Assembly: GCA_026708645.1 (NCBI GenBank)
Contig: JAPOUM010000017.1
Coordinates: 1 to 64,000 of the forward strand
DNA from: Acidimicrobiaceae bacterium
GTDB taxonomy: Bacteria; Actinomycetota; Acidimicrobiia; Acidimicrobiales; Aldehydirespiratoraceae
Reading direction: 5' to 3'
Length of the DNA stretch: 64,000 nucleotides
Numbering within the stretch: position 1 is the stretch's first letter; every line of letters begins with the position of its first letter. Position numbers and translations under genes: made by a program. Of this stretch, positions 34,106 to 44,779 are shown in pieces. The notes under the pieces are model-generated. The model saw nothing but the letters and a program-made list of their open reading frames with translations. It was not told where the DNA came from and did no database searches.

Positions 34106-37100
34106 CGACATCGAGTCGATACTGATCATCGGCTCGGGGCCGATAGTCATCGGCCAAGCCTGCGAGTTCGACTATTCCGGCACTCAAGCCTGCCGGGTGC
34201 TGCGCGACGAGGGCTATCGGGTGATCCTGGCCAACTCCAACCCGGCCACCATCATGACCGACCCCGAAGTGGCCGACGTAACCTACGTGGAGCCGCTCGA
34301 CGCCGCCGTGCTGGCCAGGATCATCGAGCGTGAGCGGCCCGATGCGGTGCTGGCGACCCTGGGAGGCCAGACCGGTCTGAACCTGGCCATGGAACTCGCC
34401 GAATCCGGGGTGCTCGAAGCTGCCGGCGCCGAACTGATCGGCGCCACCGCCTCCGCGATCGCCACTGCCGAGGACCGGCAGCTCTTCAAGCAGGCGATGA
34501 TCGAGATCGGCCTCGACGTTCCCCGCTCCGGCGTCGCCCACGACATCGAGACCGCTCGAGAGGTGATGCAGCGGGTGGGCCTGCCGGTGATCGTGCGTCC
34601 CGCCTACATACTCGGAGGCCGCGGCGCCGGCATCGCTGAGACCCCCGAAGAGTTCGAGGAGGTCGCATCCTTCGGCCTCGACGCCAGCCCCATAACCGAG
34701 ATCCTGATCGAGGAGTCGATAGTGGGCTGGAAAGAGTTCGAGCTGGAGGTGATGCGCGATCACGCCGACAACTGCGTGGTCGTCTGCGCCATCGAGAACC
34801 TCGACCCCATGGGCGTCCACACCGGCGACTCCATCACCGTGGCGCCCACCCAGACGCTGAGCGACCCCGAGTATCAGCAGATGCGCGACGCGGCTTTCGC
34901 GGTGCTGCGCCGTGTCGGCGTCGAGACCGGCGGATCGAACGTGCAGTTCGCGGTGGATCCCGCCACCGGCCGCCAGGTCGTGATCGAGATGAACCCCAGG
35001 GTCAGCCGCTCCTCGGCGTTGGCGTCGAAAGCCACGGGCTTCCCCATCGCCAAGATCGCGGCCCGGCTCGCGGTCGGTTACACGCTCGACGAGATCCCCA
35101 ACGACATCACCGGCGTGACCCCGGCCTCGTTCGAGCCGACCCTCGATTACGTGGTCACCAAAGTCCCGCGCTGGGTGTTCGAGAAGTTCCAGGCCACCCG
35201 CAACACTCTCGGCACTTCCATGCAGTCGGTCGGCGAGGTCATGGCCATAGGACGCACCTTCTGCGAGTCGCTGCAAAAAGCGCTCCGGTCGCTGGAACAA
35301 GGACGCTTCGGGCTCAACGCCGACCCTGCGGAGGCCGCTTCGGACAGGCTCGACGACGCTCAGCTTCTGGCGGCCGCCGCGGTGCCCACACCCGAGCGGA
35401 TCTTCCAGCTCGAAGCGTTGCTGCGCCGGGGGGCGACACTCGAGGAGGTCAACGCCGCGACAGGCGTCGACCCGTGGTTCCTTCACCAGATGCTGCGCAT
35501 CAGCCAGGAGAGGGCGCGCCTTGAAGCTGCCGGCGCCGAGACGCCCGGCACAGTGCCCGACATGGAGCGCTCCCGATGGCTTCAGGCCAAACGCTTGGGG
35601 TTCTCCGACGCTCAACTCGCCTATCTGTGGGGCGCGCCCGCAACCGAGGTGAGGGCCGTGCGCGAACAGGCCGGGGTGCGGCCCACCTACAAGACCGTCG
35701 ACACCTGCGCGGCCGAGTTCGAGGCCGTCACCCCGTATCACTACTCGAGCTACGAGGACAGCGACGAGATACGCGCCGCCGAGCGTCCCCGAGTGGTGAT
35801 CTGCGGCTCGGGGCCCAACCGCATCGGGCAGGGCATCGAATTCGACTACTGCTGCGTCCACGCGGGGCAGGCGCTGCGCGACGCCGGCTACGAGACGGTG
35901 ATGATCAACTGCAACCCCGAGACAGTCTCAACCGACTACGACGCCAACGACCGGCTCTACTTCGAGCCGCTCACCATCGAGGACGTGTCCAACGTGATCG
36001 CCGCGGAGGATCCCGTCGGGGTGATCGTGTCGTTGGGCGGGCAGACCCCGCTGGCGCTGTCGGGGGAGCTACCCGCGGAGTTGGTGCTGGGCACGTCGCC
36101 TGCGTCGATCGACCTCGCCGAGGACCGTCAACGCTGGAACGCGTTGTGCGCGCGTCTGGGGATCCCCCAGCCGCCGGGCGGCACGGCCACCGGCTACAGA
36201 GAGGCGCGCCAGGTCGCGCAAGGAGTCGGCTACCCGGTACTGGTGCGGCCTTCGTACGTGCTGGGCGGACGTGCCATGACCATCGTCTACAACGACGACG
36301 AACTGGCCGCGGCGATCGCCGAGCTCGCCGATTCCGGTTCGCTGGGACGCGAAGGAGGCCCGGCTTCGCAGCGGCCCGTGCTGGTGGACCGCTTCTTGGA
36401 GGACGCCGTCGAAGTGGATGTCGACGCTTTGCGAGACTGCACCGGCGAAGTGCAGATCGGCGCAGTCATGGAGCATGTCGAATCCGCCGGCGTGCATTCG
36501 GGCGACTCCGCCTGCACGATCCCGCCCACCACTCTCGGCGCTGACGTGGTGGCTCTGATCTGCGACCACACGCGCCGCATCGCCGCCGAGCTCGAGGTCG
36601 TGGGTCTGCTGAACGTGCAGTTCGCCGTCACGCGCGGCCCCTCCTCCGCCGCCGCCGCGTCCCGCGCTTCCGCCGCCGCGTCCCGCGCCTCCGGCGAAGG
36701 CGAGGCTGAAGTCTTCGTCATCGAAGCCAACCCCAGGGCGTCGCGCACGGTGCCGTTCGTGGCCAAGGCCACCGGGGCGCCTCTGGCCATGGCGGCGGCG
36801 CGCCTCATGGTGAAAGCGACCCTGGCCGAACTGCGCGCCGAGGGGCTGCTGCCGGCACAGAGGTCGGACCCGACGGCGGATCCGGGCTTCGTGGCGGTCA
36901 AGGAGGTGGTGCTGCCTTTCAACCGCTTCCCTGACGCCGATGCGGTGCTCGGGCCGGAAATGCGCTCCACCGGCGAAGTCATGGCGATCGACTCCACTCC
37001 GGGGCTGGCTTTCGTCAAAGCGCAGCTGGCCGCAGGCACCCGCCTGCCGGCTGAAGGCACGGTGTTCATGTCGATGGCGGACCGCGACAAGCCGATCGGA

Positions 37101-37493
37101 TTGCGAGCCGCCCGGATCTTCCATGAGCTCGGCTACCGGCTGGCCGCCACGGCAGGCACGGCGCGATGCCTGCGCGACGGGGGAGTGCCGGTGGCCGTCG
37201 AGGTCGCCAAACTGGGCGACGAGGCGCCGCGCGGCAAGCCTGACGCAGTGCAGATGATCGCCGCCGGCGAGGTTCATCTGGTGGTCAACTCGCCCCACGG
37301 ACGCGGCCCCCGCGCCGACGGCGAGCACATCCGCTCCGCTGTCGGGCGAGCCGGCTTGCCTCTGCTGACCACTGGCGCCGCCGCGCTGGCTGCCGCTGAC
37401 GGCCTTCGGGACTCGCGCGATCACAGCCCCGCAGTGAACAGCCTGCAGGAGTATCACGCAAGGCTGAAGCCAGCCGGCGCCGGCAGTGGTTGA
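34092..37493 (+). CDS. carB: Carbamoyl-phosphate synthase large subunit
   Basis: A 1133-residue tandem ATP-grasp synthetase. The first half runs from [22 protein letters not shown] through [18 protein letters not shown]; the second half repeats the layout with [21 protein letters not shown] and [19 protein letters not shown]. The C-terminal MGS-like allosteric domain starts at about residue 1000 ([19 protein letters not shown]). It is longer than the usual 1070 or so residues, partly because of a repetitive Ala/Ser/Arg insert (bases about 36646-36705, [15 protein letters not shown]) just before the second metal-binding strand. GTG start at 34092. Confidence 0.96.
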   Translation: MPRRDDIESILIIGSGPIVIGQACEFDYSGTQACRVLRDEGYRVILANSNPATIMTDPEVADVTYVEPLDAAVLARIIERERPDAVLATLGGQTGLNLAMELAESGVLEAAGAELIGATASAIATAEDRQLFKQAMIEIGLDVPRSGVAHDIETAREVMQRVGLPVIVRPAYILGGRGAGIAETPEEFEEVASFGLDASPITEILIEESIVGWKEFELEVMRDHADNCVVVCAIENLDPMGVHTGDSITVAPTQTLSDPEYQQMRDAAFAVLRRVGVETGGSNVQFAVDPATGRQVVIEMNPRVSRSSALASKATGFPIAKIAARLAVGYTLDEIPNDITGVTPASFEPTLDYVVTKVPRWVFEKFQATRNTLGTSMQSVGEVMAIGRTFCESLQKALRSLEQGRFGLNADPAEAASDRLDDAQLLAAAAVPTPERIFQLEALLRRGATLEEVNAATGVDPWFLHQMLRISQERARLEAAGAETPGTVPDMERSRWLQAKRLGFSDAQLAYLWGAPATEVRAVREQAGVRPTYKTVDTCAAEFEAVTPYHYSSYEDSDEIRAAERPRVVICGSGPNRIGQGIEFDYCCVHAGQALRDAGYETVMINCNPETVSTDYDANDRLYFEPLTIEDVSNVIAAEDPVGVIVSLGGQTPLALSGELPAELVLGTSPASIDLAEDRQRWNALCARLGIPQPPGGTATGYREARQVAQGVGYPVLVRPSYVLGGRAMTIVYNDDELAAAIAELADSGSLGREGGPASQRPVLVDRFLEDAVEVDVDALRDCTGEVQIGAVMEHVESAGVHSGDSACTIPPTTLGADVVALICDHTRRIAAELEVVGLLNVQFAVTRGPSSAAAASRASAAASRASGEGEAEVFVIEANPRASRTVPFVAKATGAPLAMAAARLMVKATLAELRAEGLLPAQRSDPTADPGFVAVKEVVLPFNRFPDADAVLGPEMRSTGEVMAIDSTPGLAFVKAQLAAGTRLPAEGTVFMSMADRDKPIGLRAARIFHELGYRLAATAGTARCLRDGGVPVAVEVAKLGDEAPRGKPDAVQMIAAGEVHLVVNSPHGRGPRADGEHIRSAVGRAGLPLLTTGAAALAAADGLRDSRDHSPAVNSLQEYHARLKPAGAGSG
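36646..36705 (+). repeat. 21-bp repeat coding an Ala-Ser-Arg insert in CarB
   Basis: Two near-identical 21-base units, GCCGCCGCGTCCCGCGCTTC and its partner, encode [14 protein letters not shown] inside the second ATP-grasp domain of CarB. The insert sits in a surface loop before the conserved [11 protein letters not shown] strand. Confidence 0.6.
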
Positions 37494-38412
37494 TCTAACC
37501 GCGAGCGTCGGCAGCGTCACGCTGCGAGCGCCGGTCATGACCGCTTCGGGCACGTCCGGGCACGGCGCCGAACTGGCCGGCTACGGCCGGCTGAGCGAGC
37601 TGGGGGCCGTGGTGGTGAAATCGCTCAGCGACGAGCCCTGGCCCGGCAACCCGGCCCCGCGGCTGCATCCTTTGAGCACAGCCGCGGCAGGCATGATCAA
37701 CAGCGTCGGGCTGCAAGGTCCGGGCATCGCTCACTGGCTCGAACACGATCTGCCCGAACTGCTCGACAGCGGCGCCACGGTGATAGCCAGCATCTGGGGC
37801 GGCACAGTCGATTCCTACCGGCGTGCCGCGGGACTGCTGGCTCACGCCCCCGCCGAGGTCGCTGCGGTGGAGGTCAACGTGTCGTGCCCCAACACCGACG
37901 ACGGCATGCGCATGTTCGCCCACTCCGCGGACGCGACCGCCGCCGCAGTGGAGGCCGCCGCCGGTTGCGGCCGCCCCCGCTGGGCCAAACTCAGCCCCAA
38001 CACTTTCGAGCTGACGGACGTGGCTGCTGCCGCCGTCGCGGCCGGCGCTGCGGGCGTGGTGCTAGCCAACACTCTTTCGGGCATGGTCATAGACATCGAC
38101 AAGCGGCGCCCCGCTTTGGGCGCGCGGCGCGGCGGCGTCAGCGGCGCGGCGCTGCGTCCGGTGGCCGTGCGCGCCGTCTACGATGTGAGGGCGGCGCTGC
38201 CCGCGGTGCCCATCGTCGGGGTCGGCGGGGTGGGGCGCGGCACGGACGCTGTCGAGATGATCATGGCCGGTGCTTCGGCTGTGCAGGTCGGCACAGCGAT
38301 CTTCGCGGATCCCAGGGCACCGTGGCGGGTGCTGCACGAGCTGCGTCAATGGTGCGAAGCTCATGGCGTGCAGAAACTCGACGAATTGATCGGAGCAGCC
38401 CATGAACCATGA
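37486..38412 (+). CDS. pyrD: Dihydroorotate dehydrogenase, class 1-type
   Basis: A 308-residue flavoenzyme. It has [11 protein letters not shown] at the FMN site, the catalytic EVNVSCPNT loop with Cys as base (class 1; class 2 uses Ser), [11 protein letters not shown], and [30 protein letters not shown]. The pattern suits class 1B, which normally needs a PyrK iron-sulfur subunit encoded alongside. No pyrK is present here: carB overlaps pyrD by 8 nt and pyrF overlaps its end by 11 nt. Confidence 0.93.
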   Translation: MVDLTASVGSVTLRAPVMTASGTSGHGAELAGYGRLSELGAVVVKSLSDEPWPGNPAPRLHPLSTAAAGMINSVGLQGPGIAHWLEHDLPELLDSGATVIASIWGGTVDSYRRAAGLLAHAPAEVAAVEVNVSCPNTDDGMRMFAHSADATAAAVEAAAGCGRPRWAKLSPNTFELTDVAAAAVAAGAAGVVLANTLSGMVIDIDKRRPALGARRGGVSGAALRPVAVRAVYDVRAALPAVPIVGVGGVGRGTDAVEMIMAGASAVQVGTAIFADPRAPWRVLHELRQWCEAHGVQKLDELIGAAHEP

Positions 38413-39139
38413 GAACGCCGACAGCAGACCCGACGGCCGGCCCGACAGAGTGCGCGATTGTCTGGCTTTGGCTTTGGATGTCGATGACCTAGTGGCCGCC
38501 ACTCGCCTGGCCAGGTCCCTCGTGGGGCATTTCCGGGTGGCGAAAGTGGGCTTGGAGCTGTACACGGCGGCCGGCCCCGAAGCGGTCGGCGCTCTGGCAG
38601 ATCTCGGCTATGACGTGTTCTGCGACCTCAAGCTCCATGACATTCCCACCACCGTGGCCCGAGCCGCGCGTGTGGCGGGCGAGCTGGGAGTCTCCTATCT
38701 CACGGCGCACGCCGCCGGGGGCGCCGAGATGCTGCGAGCAGGCGCCGAAGGATTGGCCGCGGGCGCCTCCGGGCCTGCGGGCCTGTTGGCTGTGACCGTG
38801 CTGACCAGCGAGGCTCAGGCCGCAGCGACCCGCGACCGGGTGGCTCAGCGTATGGAACTCGCCGCCGAGGCGGGCGCCGCGGGCGTGGTGTGCGCGGCGC
38901 CTGATCTCACCGCCACCAGGCATGTCCGCCCCGAGCTGCTGAGGGCGGTGCCGGGCATTCGGCTGCCCGACGATTCGCTGGACGACCAACGCCGGGTGGC
39001 TTCGCCTGTCCAGGCGCTGGCGGCCGGAGCGGACCTGCTGGTGGTCGGCCGGCCGGTCACCAGAGCTGAGGATCCCGTGGAAGCGGCCGAGCGTCTGCAC
39101 GACAGCCTCCGCCAGCAGGATCCCGAGACGGCGACCTAG
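38402..39139 (+). CDS. pyrF: Orotidine 5'-phosphate decarboxylase
   Basis: A 245-residue TIM-barrel enzyme completing UMP synthesis. The catalytic segment FCDLKLHDIPTTVARAARV has the Lys-Asp array; later come TVLTSEAQ and VVGRPVTRAEDPVEAAERL at the phosphate site. ATG 38402 overlaps the end of pyrD. Last gene of the pyr operon; a 7-bp GC hairpin follows at 39156. Confidence 0.95.
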   Translation: MNHENADSRPDGRPDRVRDCLALALDVDDLVAATRLARSLVGHFRVAKVGLELYTAAGPEAVGALADLGYDVFCDLKLHDIPTTVARAARVAGELGVSYLTAHAAGGAEMLRAGAEGLAAGASGPAGLLAVTVLTSEAQAAATRDRVAQRMELAAEAGAAGVVCAAPDLTATRHVRPELLRAVPGIRLPDDSLDDQRRVASPVQALAAGADLLVVGRPVTRAEDPVEAAERLHDSLRQQDPETAT

Positions 39140-39155
39140 AACGCGCCCGAAGCCG

Positions 39156-39172
39156 CGCCCGTGTTACGGGCG
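39156..39172 (+). terminator. Hairpin after pyrF
   Basis: CGCCCGTGTTACGGGCG forms a 7-bp GC-rich stem with a 3-base loop, 16 bases after the pyrF stop. There is no T-tract, as is common in actinobacteria. It may end the pyr operon. Confidence 0.45.
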
Positions 39173-39203
39173 GTTCGCGGTGGCAGAGCCGCGCCGATGC
39201 AAC

Positions 39204-39209
39204 TAGCCT
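39204..39209 (+). promoter_or_regulatory. Leaderless-type -10 box (TAGCCT) for mihF
   Basis: TAGCCT lies eight bases before ATG 39218, which selects that ATG over the upstream in-frame start at 39161. Confidence 0.45.
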
Positions 39210-39217
39210 CGCCGTTC

Positions 39218-39529
39218 ATGGCAAAACCCTTTGCGATTACCGATGAGGTCAGGCGCGCCGCTCTGGCCAAAGCTGTCGTTGTGCGCCGCGAGCGTTCCGA
39301 GCTGCGAGCGCAGCTCAAAGCCGGCGACCTCGAGTTGACCGACTTGTTGTCCCGCCTCAAAGACGACACCGTCGGCAAGATGAAAGTGCTGTACGTGATC
39401 GAGTCTCTGCCCGGCGTCGGCAAAGTCAAGGCCCGCAGAGCGATGGAAGAGCTCGAGATCGCCGAGAATCGCCGCCTGCGAGGGCTGGGAAGCCGTCAAC
39501 GCAACGGAATGCTCGAAGCTTTCGGCTGA
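39218..39529 (+). CDS. mihF: Actinobacterial integration host factor (mIHF)
   Basis: A 103-residue nucleoid protein. Helical N-terminus (RRAALAKAVVVRRERSELRAQLKAGDL), then VIESLPGVGKVKARRAMEELEI, the helix-two-turn-helix DNA-binding region typical of mIHF, and the conserved NRRLRGLG. Located before gmk, the classic actinobacterial arrangement. The start is set by the -10 box eight bases upstream. Confidence 0.93.
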   Translation: MAKPFAITDEVRRAALAKAVVVRRERSELRAQLKAGDLELTDLLSRLKDDTVGKMKVLYVIESLPGVGKVKARRAMEELEIAENRRLRGLGSRQRNGMLEAFG

Positions 39530-39541
39530 CGAAGGCGACGA

Positions 39542-39547
39542 TAGGCT
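39542..39547 (+). promoter_or_regulatory. Leaderless-type -10 box (TAGGCT) for gmk
   Basis: TAGGCT lies seven bases before GTG 39555. Confidence 0.45.
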
Positions 39548-39554
39548 CGCAGGG

Positions 39555-40118
39555 GTGACCTCCCTGGCGGGCCGCACAGTGGTGGTGATCTCCGGGCCCG
39601 GCGGCGTGGGGAAGGGAACCATCGTCGAGCAGCTGCTGACTCGCGACCCTCGGCTCTGGTTGTCGCGTTCGTGGACCACCAGGCCGCGGCGCGTCGGCGA
39701 ACCCGAAGGCGCTTATGTGTTCGTGGATCGCGCCGATTTCGAGGCGGCTGTGGCCGAGGGCCGGTTCTTGGAATGGGTGGAGTTCCTGGATTATCTGCAA
39801 GGCACGCCGTTGCCGGCGCCACCCGACGACTGCGACGTGGTTCTGGAGATCGACGTGGGAGGGGGCCGTCAGGTCAAGCAGCTGCTGGACGACGTCGTGC
39901 TGGTGTTCGTCGATGCTCCCAGCCCCGAACATCAGCGGCAGCGGCTGGAGCGGCGCGGCGACGATCCCGCGACAGTGCAGCGCCGCATGAGCAAGACCGA
40001 CTCGGAGCGGGCCGAAGCTTTGGAGCTGGGCTATGAGATCGTGGTCAACGACGATCTGAGCCGCGCCGTCGAAGCCATCGAGGCCCTAGTCGAAGCCGAC
40101 AGGGACCGCCGAGGCTAG
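39555..40118 (+). CDS. gmk: Guanylate kinase
   Basis: A 187-residue kinase converting GMP to GDP. P-loop SGPGGVGKGTIVEQLL, GMP-binding SRSWTTRPRRVGEPEGAYVFVDRADFE and FLEWVEF, LEIDVGGGRQVK, then the lid with RLERRGDD. GTG start. After gmk many actinobacteria have rpoZ and coaBC; here an unknown gene and an AT-rich junction follow, so synteny breaks. Confidence 0.94.
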   Translation: MTSLAGRTVVVISGPGGVGKGTIVEQLLTRDPRLWLSRSWTTRPRRVGEPEGAYVFVDRADFEAAVAEGRFLEWVEFLDYLQGTPLPAPPDDCDVVLEIDVGGGRQVKQLLDDVVLVFVDAPSPEHQRQRLERRGDDPATVQRRMSKTDSERAEALELGYEIVVNDDLSRAVEAIEALVEADRDRRG

Positions 40119-40138
40119 ATGTCGGCTCGAGCCCGTCG

Positions 40139-40768
40139 ATGCCGCCTGACGCGACTCCGGGCGATGCCGTGATCGAGACGGTCACCGGATCAATAACGTC
40201 GCTGGGGTTCTCGTCGGGGCACCGCTTCGTGATCGGCAACTGGACCAGCAGCCCCGTCGGGGCGCTCAGCGACGTGATGTGGGCTCAGCCCGACGGTCGG
40301 CGCGTGCTGCTGGCGCCCGAGCACGGCGCCGACTACATCACCTCGATCTACACCTTCGACGAGGTCCGCCCGCAGCCTGTGGAGGTGACCGACAGCGACG
40401 TCTCCGTCTCTGTGTCGACCGGCGATCTGCGACTGTCGATCGATCTGAGCAGTTTCGTGGCGCCGTTCCCGCCGCGGCCGCGGTTCGTGACCGCCACGGT
40501 CGAGAACTGGATGGCGCGGGCCCTGCTCGGCATCAGAACCCATGGCGTGAGCCCGACCGGCGTCGAGGAGTGGTACCGCACCCGCAAGCTCTCGCGGGTG
40601 CGCTCCGCCGCAGGAACGCTCGGCGAAGTTGATCTGGGCGAGCTGAGACCTGTTGAGCGTCCGCTGGGTTTCGGTTTCACCGACCCGCCCCGGCCGCCGT
40701 GTCAGACGATCCTGAAAGTAGACCTCATCAGAATTCGCCCAGGCCGTCAAGAAGATCGAGCCAACTAG
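40139..40768 (+). CDS. Conserved hypothetical protein, 209 aa
   Basis: A soluble protein with predominantly beta-strand-like sequence: SLGFSSGHRFVIGNW, VLLAPEHGADYITSIYTFD, VSVSVSTGDLRLSIDLS, RGIRTHGVSPTG-like ALLGIRTHGV and EEWYRTRKLSRVRSA. No signal peptide. I do not recognise a named family. The last 15 or so codons run into a lower-GC block and overlap a convergent gene, so the original C-terminus may have been altered there. Confidence 0.7.
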   Translation: MPPDATPGDAVIETVTGSITSLGFSSGHRFVIGNWTSSPVGALSDVMWAQPDGRRVLLAPEHGADYITSIYTFDEVRPQPVEVTDSDVSVSVSTGDLRLSIDLSSFVAPFPPRPRFVTATVENWMARALLGIRTHGVSPTGVEEWYRTRKLSRVRSAAGTLGEVDLGELRPVERPLGFGFTDPPRPPCQTILKVDLIRIRPGRQEDRAN

Positions 40769-41123
40769 AAGCATCCATTTCCTCAGTAATTGCATCTTGC
40801 TCTGCCAGCGTTGCAGGTGCAGAAGCAGTCATGGCTGATTGTTCTTGTGGTTTTGGAGTAGAAGGCCGTGCGGTCGTCTTCATGTTCTCGGCGGCGAGAC
40901 GCTCGGATTCTTCTGCCCTGCGCCGTTCGCGATCGGCGCGCCGACGATATCTGTTAGCAGCTGACGTTTTCCCCAGAGTTTCGGCATCCACCGCAAGCTT
41001 CCTTAAATGCTCCTCTTGCCGCCGGCCGCGTTCGGCAGCCTTAATGCAAAATCGAGACAGCCACGGCGATGATGTGCGAGAATTCGGTGAACGGGATATG
41101 AAAGGCCTTAGTTTCATGAGCAA
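40728..41123 (-). CDS. Hypothetical basic/helical protein at an AT-richer junction
   Basis: A 131-codon frame from ATG 41123 (or ATG 41117). The N-terminal 30 residues look unlike a folded protein. From residue 30 there is a charged helical stretch (AAERGRRQEEHLRKLAVDAETLG...YRRRADRERRRAEESERLAAE), a Pro/Ser/Ala linker and an acidic tail ending SSWLDLLDGLGEF. Base composition is lower-GC than the neighbours. It overlaps the convergent gene by 41 bases. It could be a decayed fragment of a larger gene whose 5' end lies near 41254. The gap 41124-41314 holds no other gene I can support. Confidence 0.4.
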   Translation of the reverse strand: MLMKLRPFISRSPNSRTSSPWLSRFCIKAAERGRRQEEHLRKLAVDAETLGKTSAANRYRRRADRERRRAEESERLAAENMKTTARPSTPKPQEQSAMTASAPATLAEQDAITEEMDASSWLDLLDGLGEF

Positions 41124-41314
41124 AATCCCTGAACCAGCCCTAAATACACGATAACCAGTTTAATGTTTTTGAAGAATACGGCTGATAGAATGCATTATCA
41201 ACACCTAACCTTTGCGACATCTAACCCGAGGGACTGAGCGTATATTCGCTTCATGGTGACCTCCTTGATGCAATCAATGTCGAAATATTTTGATAGCACA
41301 GTGGTTAGCGATTA

Positions 41315-42864
41315 TCAAGCCTGCACGATTGGTGTCCTTTGTCGGGCGGTCGGTCGGGGCTTGGCGGCGGTGCCGTCTACCCAGACGTTGCTTATGTCGT
41401 CGGCTGTGGCTAGGCGCACCAGTTTCTCGAAGCGGCGAGCCTCGTCGTCGATGCCCTCCCACAGGCGGATCGCTCCTTCCGGACGGTCGCTGTGCACCGC
41501 GATGGCGTCGAAGCGCCGGCCGGGCTCGATCAAACCCACTGGCAGGTCCAGCAACGCGGCGCCGCCTGCTGTGGCCAGCCAGAACGCGGTCACAGTGTCG
41601 ATGCGCGATTCGGCCACGCCGCGTGCAGGCGCTTCGAGCGACGCGTCCACACCGTCCTCGAGCATGCGCGACACGGTCACGGCGTCTTGGCACACGCCCA
41701 GCAGTCCGGGCCTGGCGCCGCCGGCGATGTCGCTGCCCAGACCGACGCCGACCCCGGCAGCCATAGCCCGGCGCACCCCGAACACGGCGTTAGCGAAATA
41801 CGAGTTCGACATCGGGCAGTGGGCCACGCCCGCCTGATTGGCCGCGGCCCGAGCCATGTCGGCGCTGCTGAGATGGTCGCTGTGAGCCAAAACCGTGCGG
41901 GGGCGCATCAGACCGAAACGCTCGAGCGCCGCGGCGTCGCTGGCGCCGAAGCGGTCGCGGGCGTATTCGCAGTGCCAGTCGGACTCTGCGCAGTGGGTCT
42001 GGATCGGCGTCCCGGTCGCCTCGGCCAACTCGCCGAGCCCTTCGAGCAGAGCGTCGCTGCAAGCAGGCGTGAACCTGGGTGTGACGATCGGCGCAACCAG
42101 CGGCGCCGCGGCGCAGGCGGTGTTGACAGCATCGCCTGATCCGCCGGCCTTGGCGGCTGCGCCCCCGTCGGTCTGCTCGCAGTCGGTGTGCTTTTTGCGG
42201 GCGCCGTTTGAGCCGCCGGGCGGCGCGCCGCCGCCGGCTTCGGCCTTGGCGACTCTGGACGATTCGACGGCCGTGATCGCCTCGATGGACTCCGCCGACG
42301 CTGCCACACCCGCTGCGGCGGTGGGGTCGCGGTACCACTCGGGCGTGCCCGACGGGTGATCCATCGCCACCCGGCCCACCAGCGCCCGCTGCCCGTGGCG
42401 GACGCAAGCCCGCGCCAGAGCGGTGGTGGCTTCACCGTGGACAGAAGAGAAGTAGAGCGCAGTGGTGGTGCCCATCGCCAGAAGCGACGGCACGAGATCG
42501 TCCCATACAGCTTCCGCGAAGGCGGTGTCGGCGTAGCGGGCCTCCAGAGGGAAGGTGTATTCGAACAGCCAACGCTCCAGCGGCAGGTCCAGTCCGGTGC
42601 CGAGCTGAGGCCACTGCGGCGCATGGACATGCAGATCCACCAGCCCCGGCATAAGGACTGCGCCGCCGTCGAGTTCGACGCGCTGTGCTGCCGTCGCAAG
42701 AGCGCGCCTCGCGGCTTTGGCGCCCTCGGTGCCGGCACGGTCATGAACCGCCGTGATCAATCCGGTTTGATCAACCTCGACCACGGCATCGGTCACCGTC
42801 AGACGATCCGGTGACGGGGTCTGCATCAAGGTGCCGGCCACGGCCAGGGCCGCGCCGCCGACGC

Positions 42865-42868
<4 letters not shown>
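41315..42868 (-). CDS. guaD: Guanine deaminase
   Basis: A 517-residue amidohydrolase converting guanine to xanthine. Zinc site and substrate region [41 protein letters not shown] are diagnostic for GuaD; then [47 protein letters not shown] and [17 protein letters not shown] 50-residue low-complexity insert ([19 protein letters not shown]...) lies mid-protein, making it longer than the usual 440-450. ATG 42868 overlaps the ltaE stop by 4 nt. Confidence 0.9.
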
Positions 42869-43884
<1,016 letters not shown>

Positions 43885-43890
43885 GGCGTC

Positions 43891-43896
43891 AGGCTA
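43891..43896 (-). promoter_or_regulatory. Leaderless-type -10 box (TAGCCT) for ltaE
   Basis: On the minus strand TAGCCT lies six bases before GTG 43884. Confidence 0.45.
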
Positions 43897-43972
43897 CGGT
43901 ATTCGCAGGCGCCGCCGGAACTGGCGCCGCCGAGGAAGTGCCCGCCGGAGACGACAGCAGGAGAGCCGGGAC

Positions 43973-44710
43973 ATGCCGCGAACTGTTCGAAATCATCAGA
44001 GCTTCGAAGTTTCAGGGCTTTCGCAGGTGCTGGCGCAGCTCGAAGAGCAAGGCACGTCACAGAATCGCAAGATTTATGGCCGCCACGGGGCCGCCGAGCC
44101 GATGTTCGGCGTCAGTTACGCGGTTCTCAACAAGATCGCCAAAGAGATCAAGACGGATCACGAGCTGGCCGAGCAGCTCTGGGACAGCGGCAACCATGAC
44201 GCTCGCGTGCTGGCACTGAAAGTGGCGGATCCGTCGTCAATGACAGTGCCACAGGCGCGCTGTTGGCTTGAAGGCGTCGACAACTACATCCTTGCTGAGG
44301 CTTTGGGTGGCTTCTGCGCCCGCACACCGCACGCTCGCGCCTTGAGCGACTCTTGGCGTGACGTCCCGGCTGAATGGCCCGCTTCGGTGGGCTGGTCCAT
44401 CGTTGCCTGCACCGCTGAAGATGCAGACGTGTGGTCGCTGCCCGAGCTGTATGACCTGCTTTCACGGATCGAGGCCGAAATAGCCCGACGCCCCAACCGG
44501 GTGCGCCACGAAATGAACGGGGCCATGATCGTGATGGCGCTGCGTGACACAGAGTTGCGCTCAGCTGTGCTGGCCGCCGCCGAACGGATCGGCCCGGTGC
44601 AGGTCGATCACGGCCAGACCGGCTGCAAAACCCCGGAAGTCTCCGACTACGTGCAGCGCACCCTGGCTCACCGAGCCAGACGCGCTGAACGGGCTGAGAC
44701 AGCCAGCTAA
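43973..44710 (+). CDS. DNA alkylation repair protein (AlkD-like HEAT-repeat glycosylase family)
   Basis: A 245-residue all-helical protein of the PF08713 type: LAQLEEQGTSQNRKIYGRHGAAEPMFGVSYAVLNKIAKEIKTDHELAEQLWDSGNHDARVLALKVADP fits the HEAT-like opening of AlkD family proteins. ATG 43973 has a GGAGAG Shine-Dalgarno sequence. Members excise N3/N7-alkyl purines; several relatives lack the catalytic residues, so activity is not certain. It neighbours a second alkylation-repair gene on the opposite strand. Confidence 0.8.
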   Translation: MPRTVRNHQSFEVSGLSQVLAQLEEQGTSQNRKIYGRHGAAEPMFGVSYAVLNKIAKEIKTDHELAEQLWDSGNHDARVLALKVADPSSMTVPQARCWLEGVDNYILAEALGGFCARTPHARALSDSWRDVPAEWPASVGWSIVACTAEDADVWSLPELYDLLSRIEAEIARRPNRVRHEMNGAMIVMALRDTELRSAVLAAAERIGPVQVDHGQTGCKTPEVSDYVQRTLAHRARRAERAETAS

Positions 44711-44740
44711 TGAGGCTTGCGGCGACAGCGCTCCGTCGGT

Positions 44741-44779
44741 AGCTCAGATGGCCGGCTATGGCTCAGATGCCGGCTATGT
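44741..44779 (+). repeat. Tandem 18/19-bp direct repeat
   Basis: GCTCAGATGGCCGGCTATG is followed at once by GCTCAGATGCCGGCTATG, differing by one base deletion. It covers the 3' end of the gene on the minus strand ending at 44763. Confidence 0.6.
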
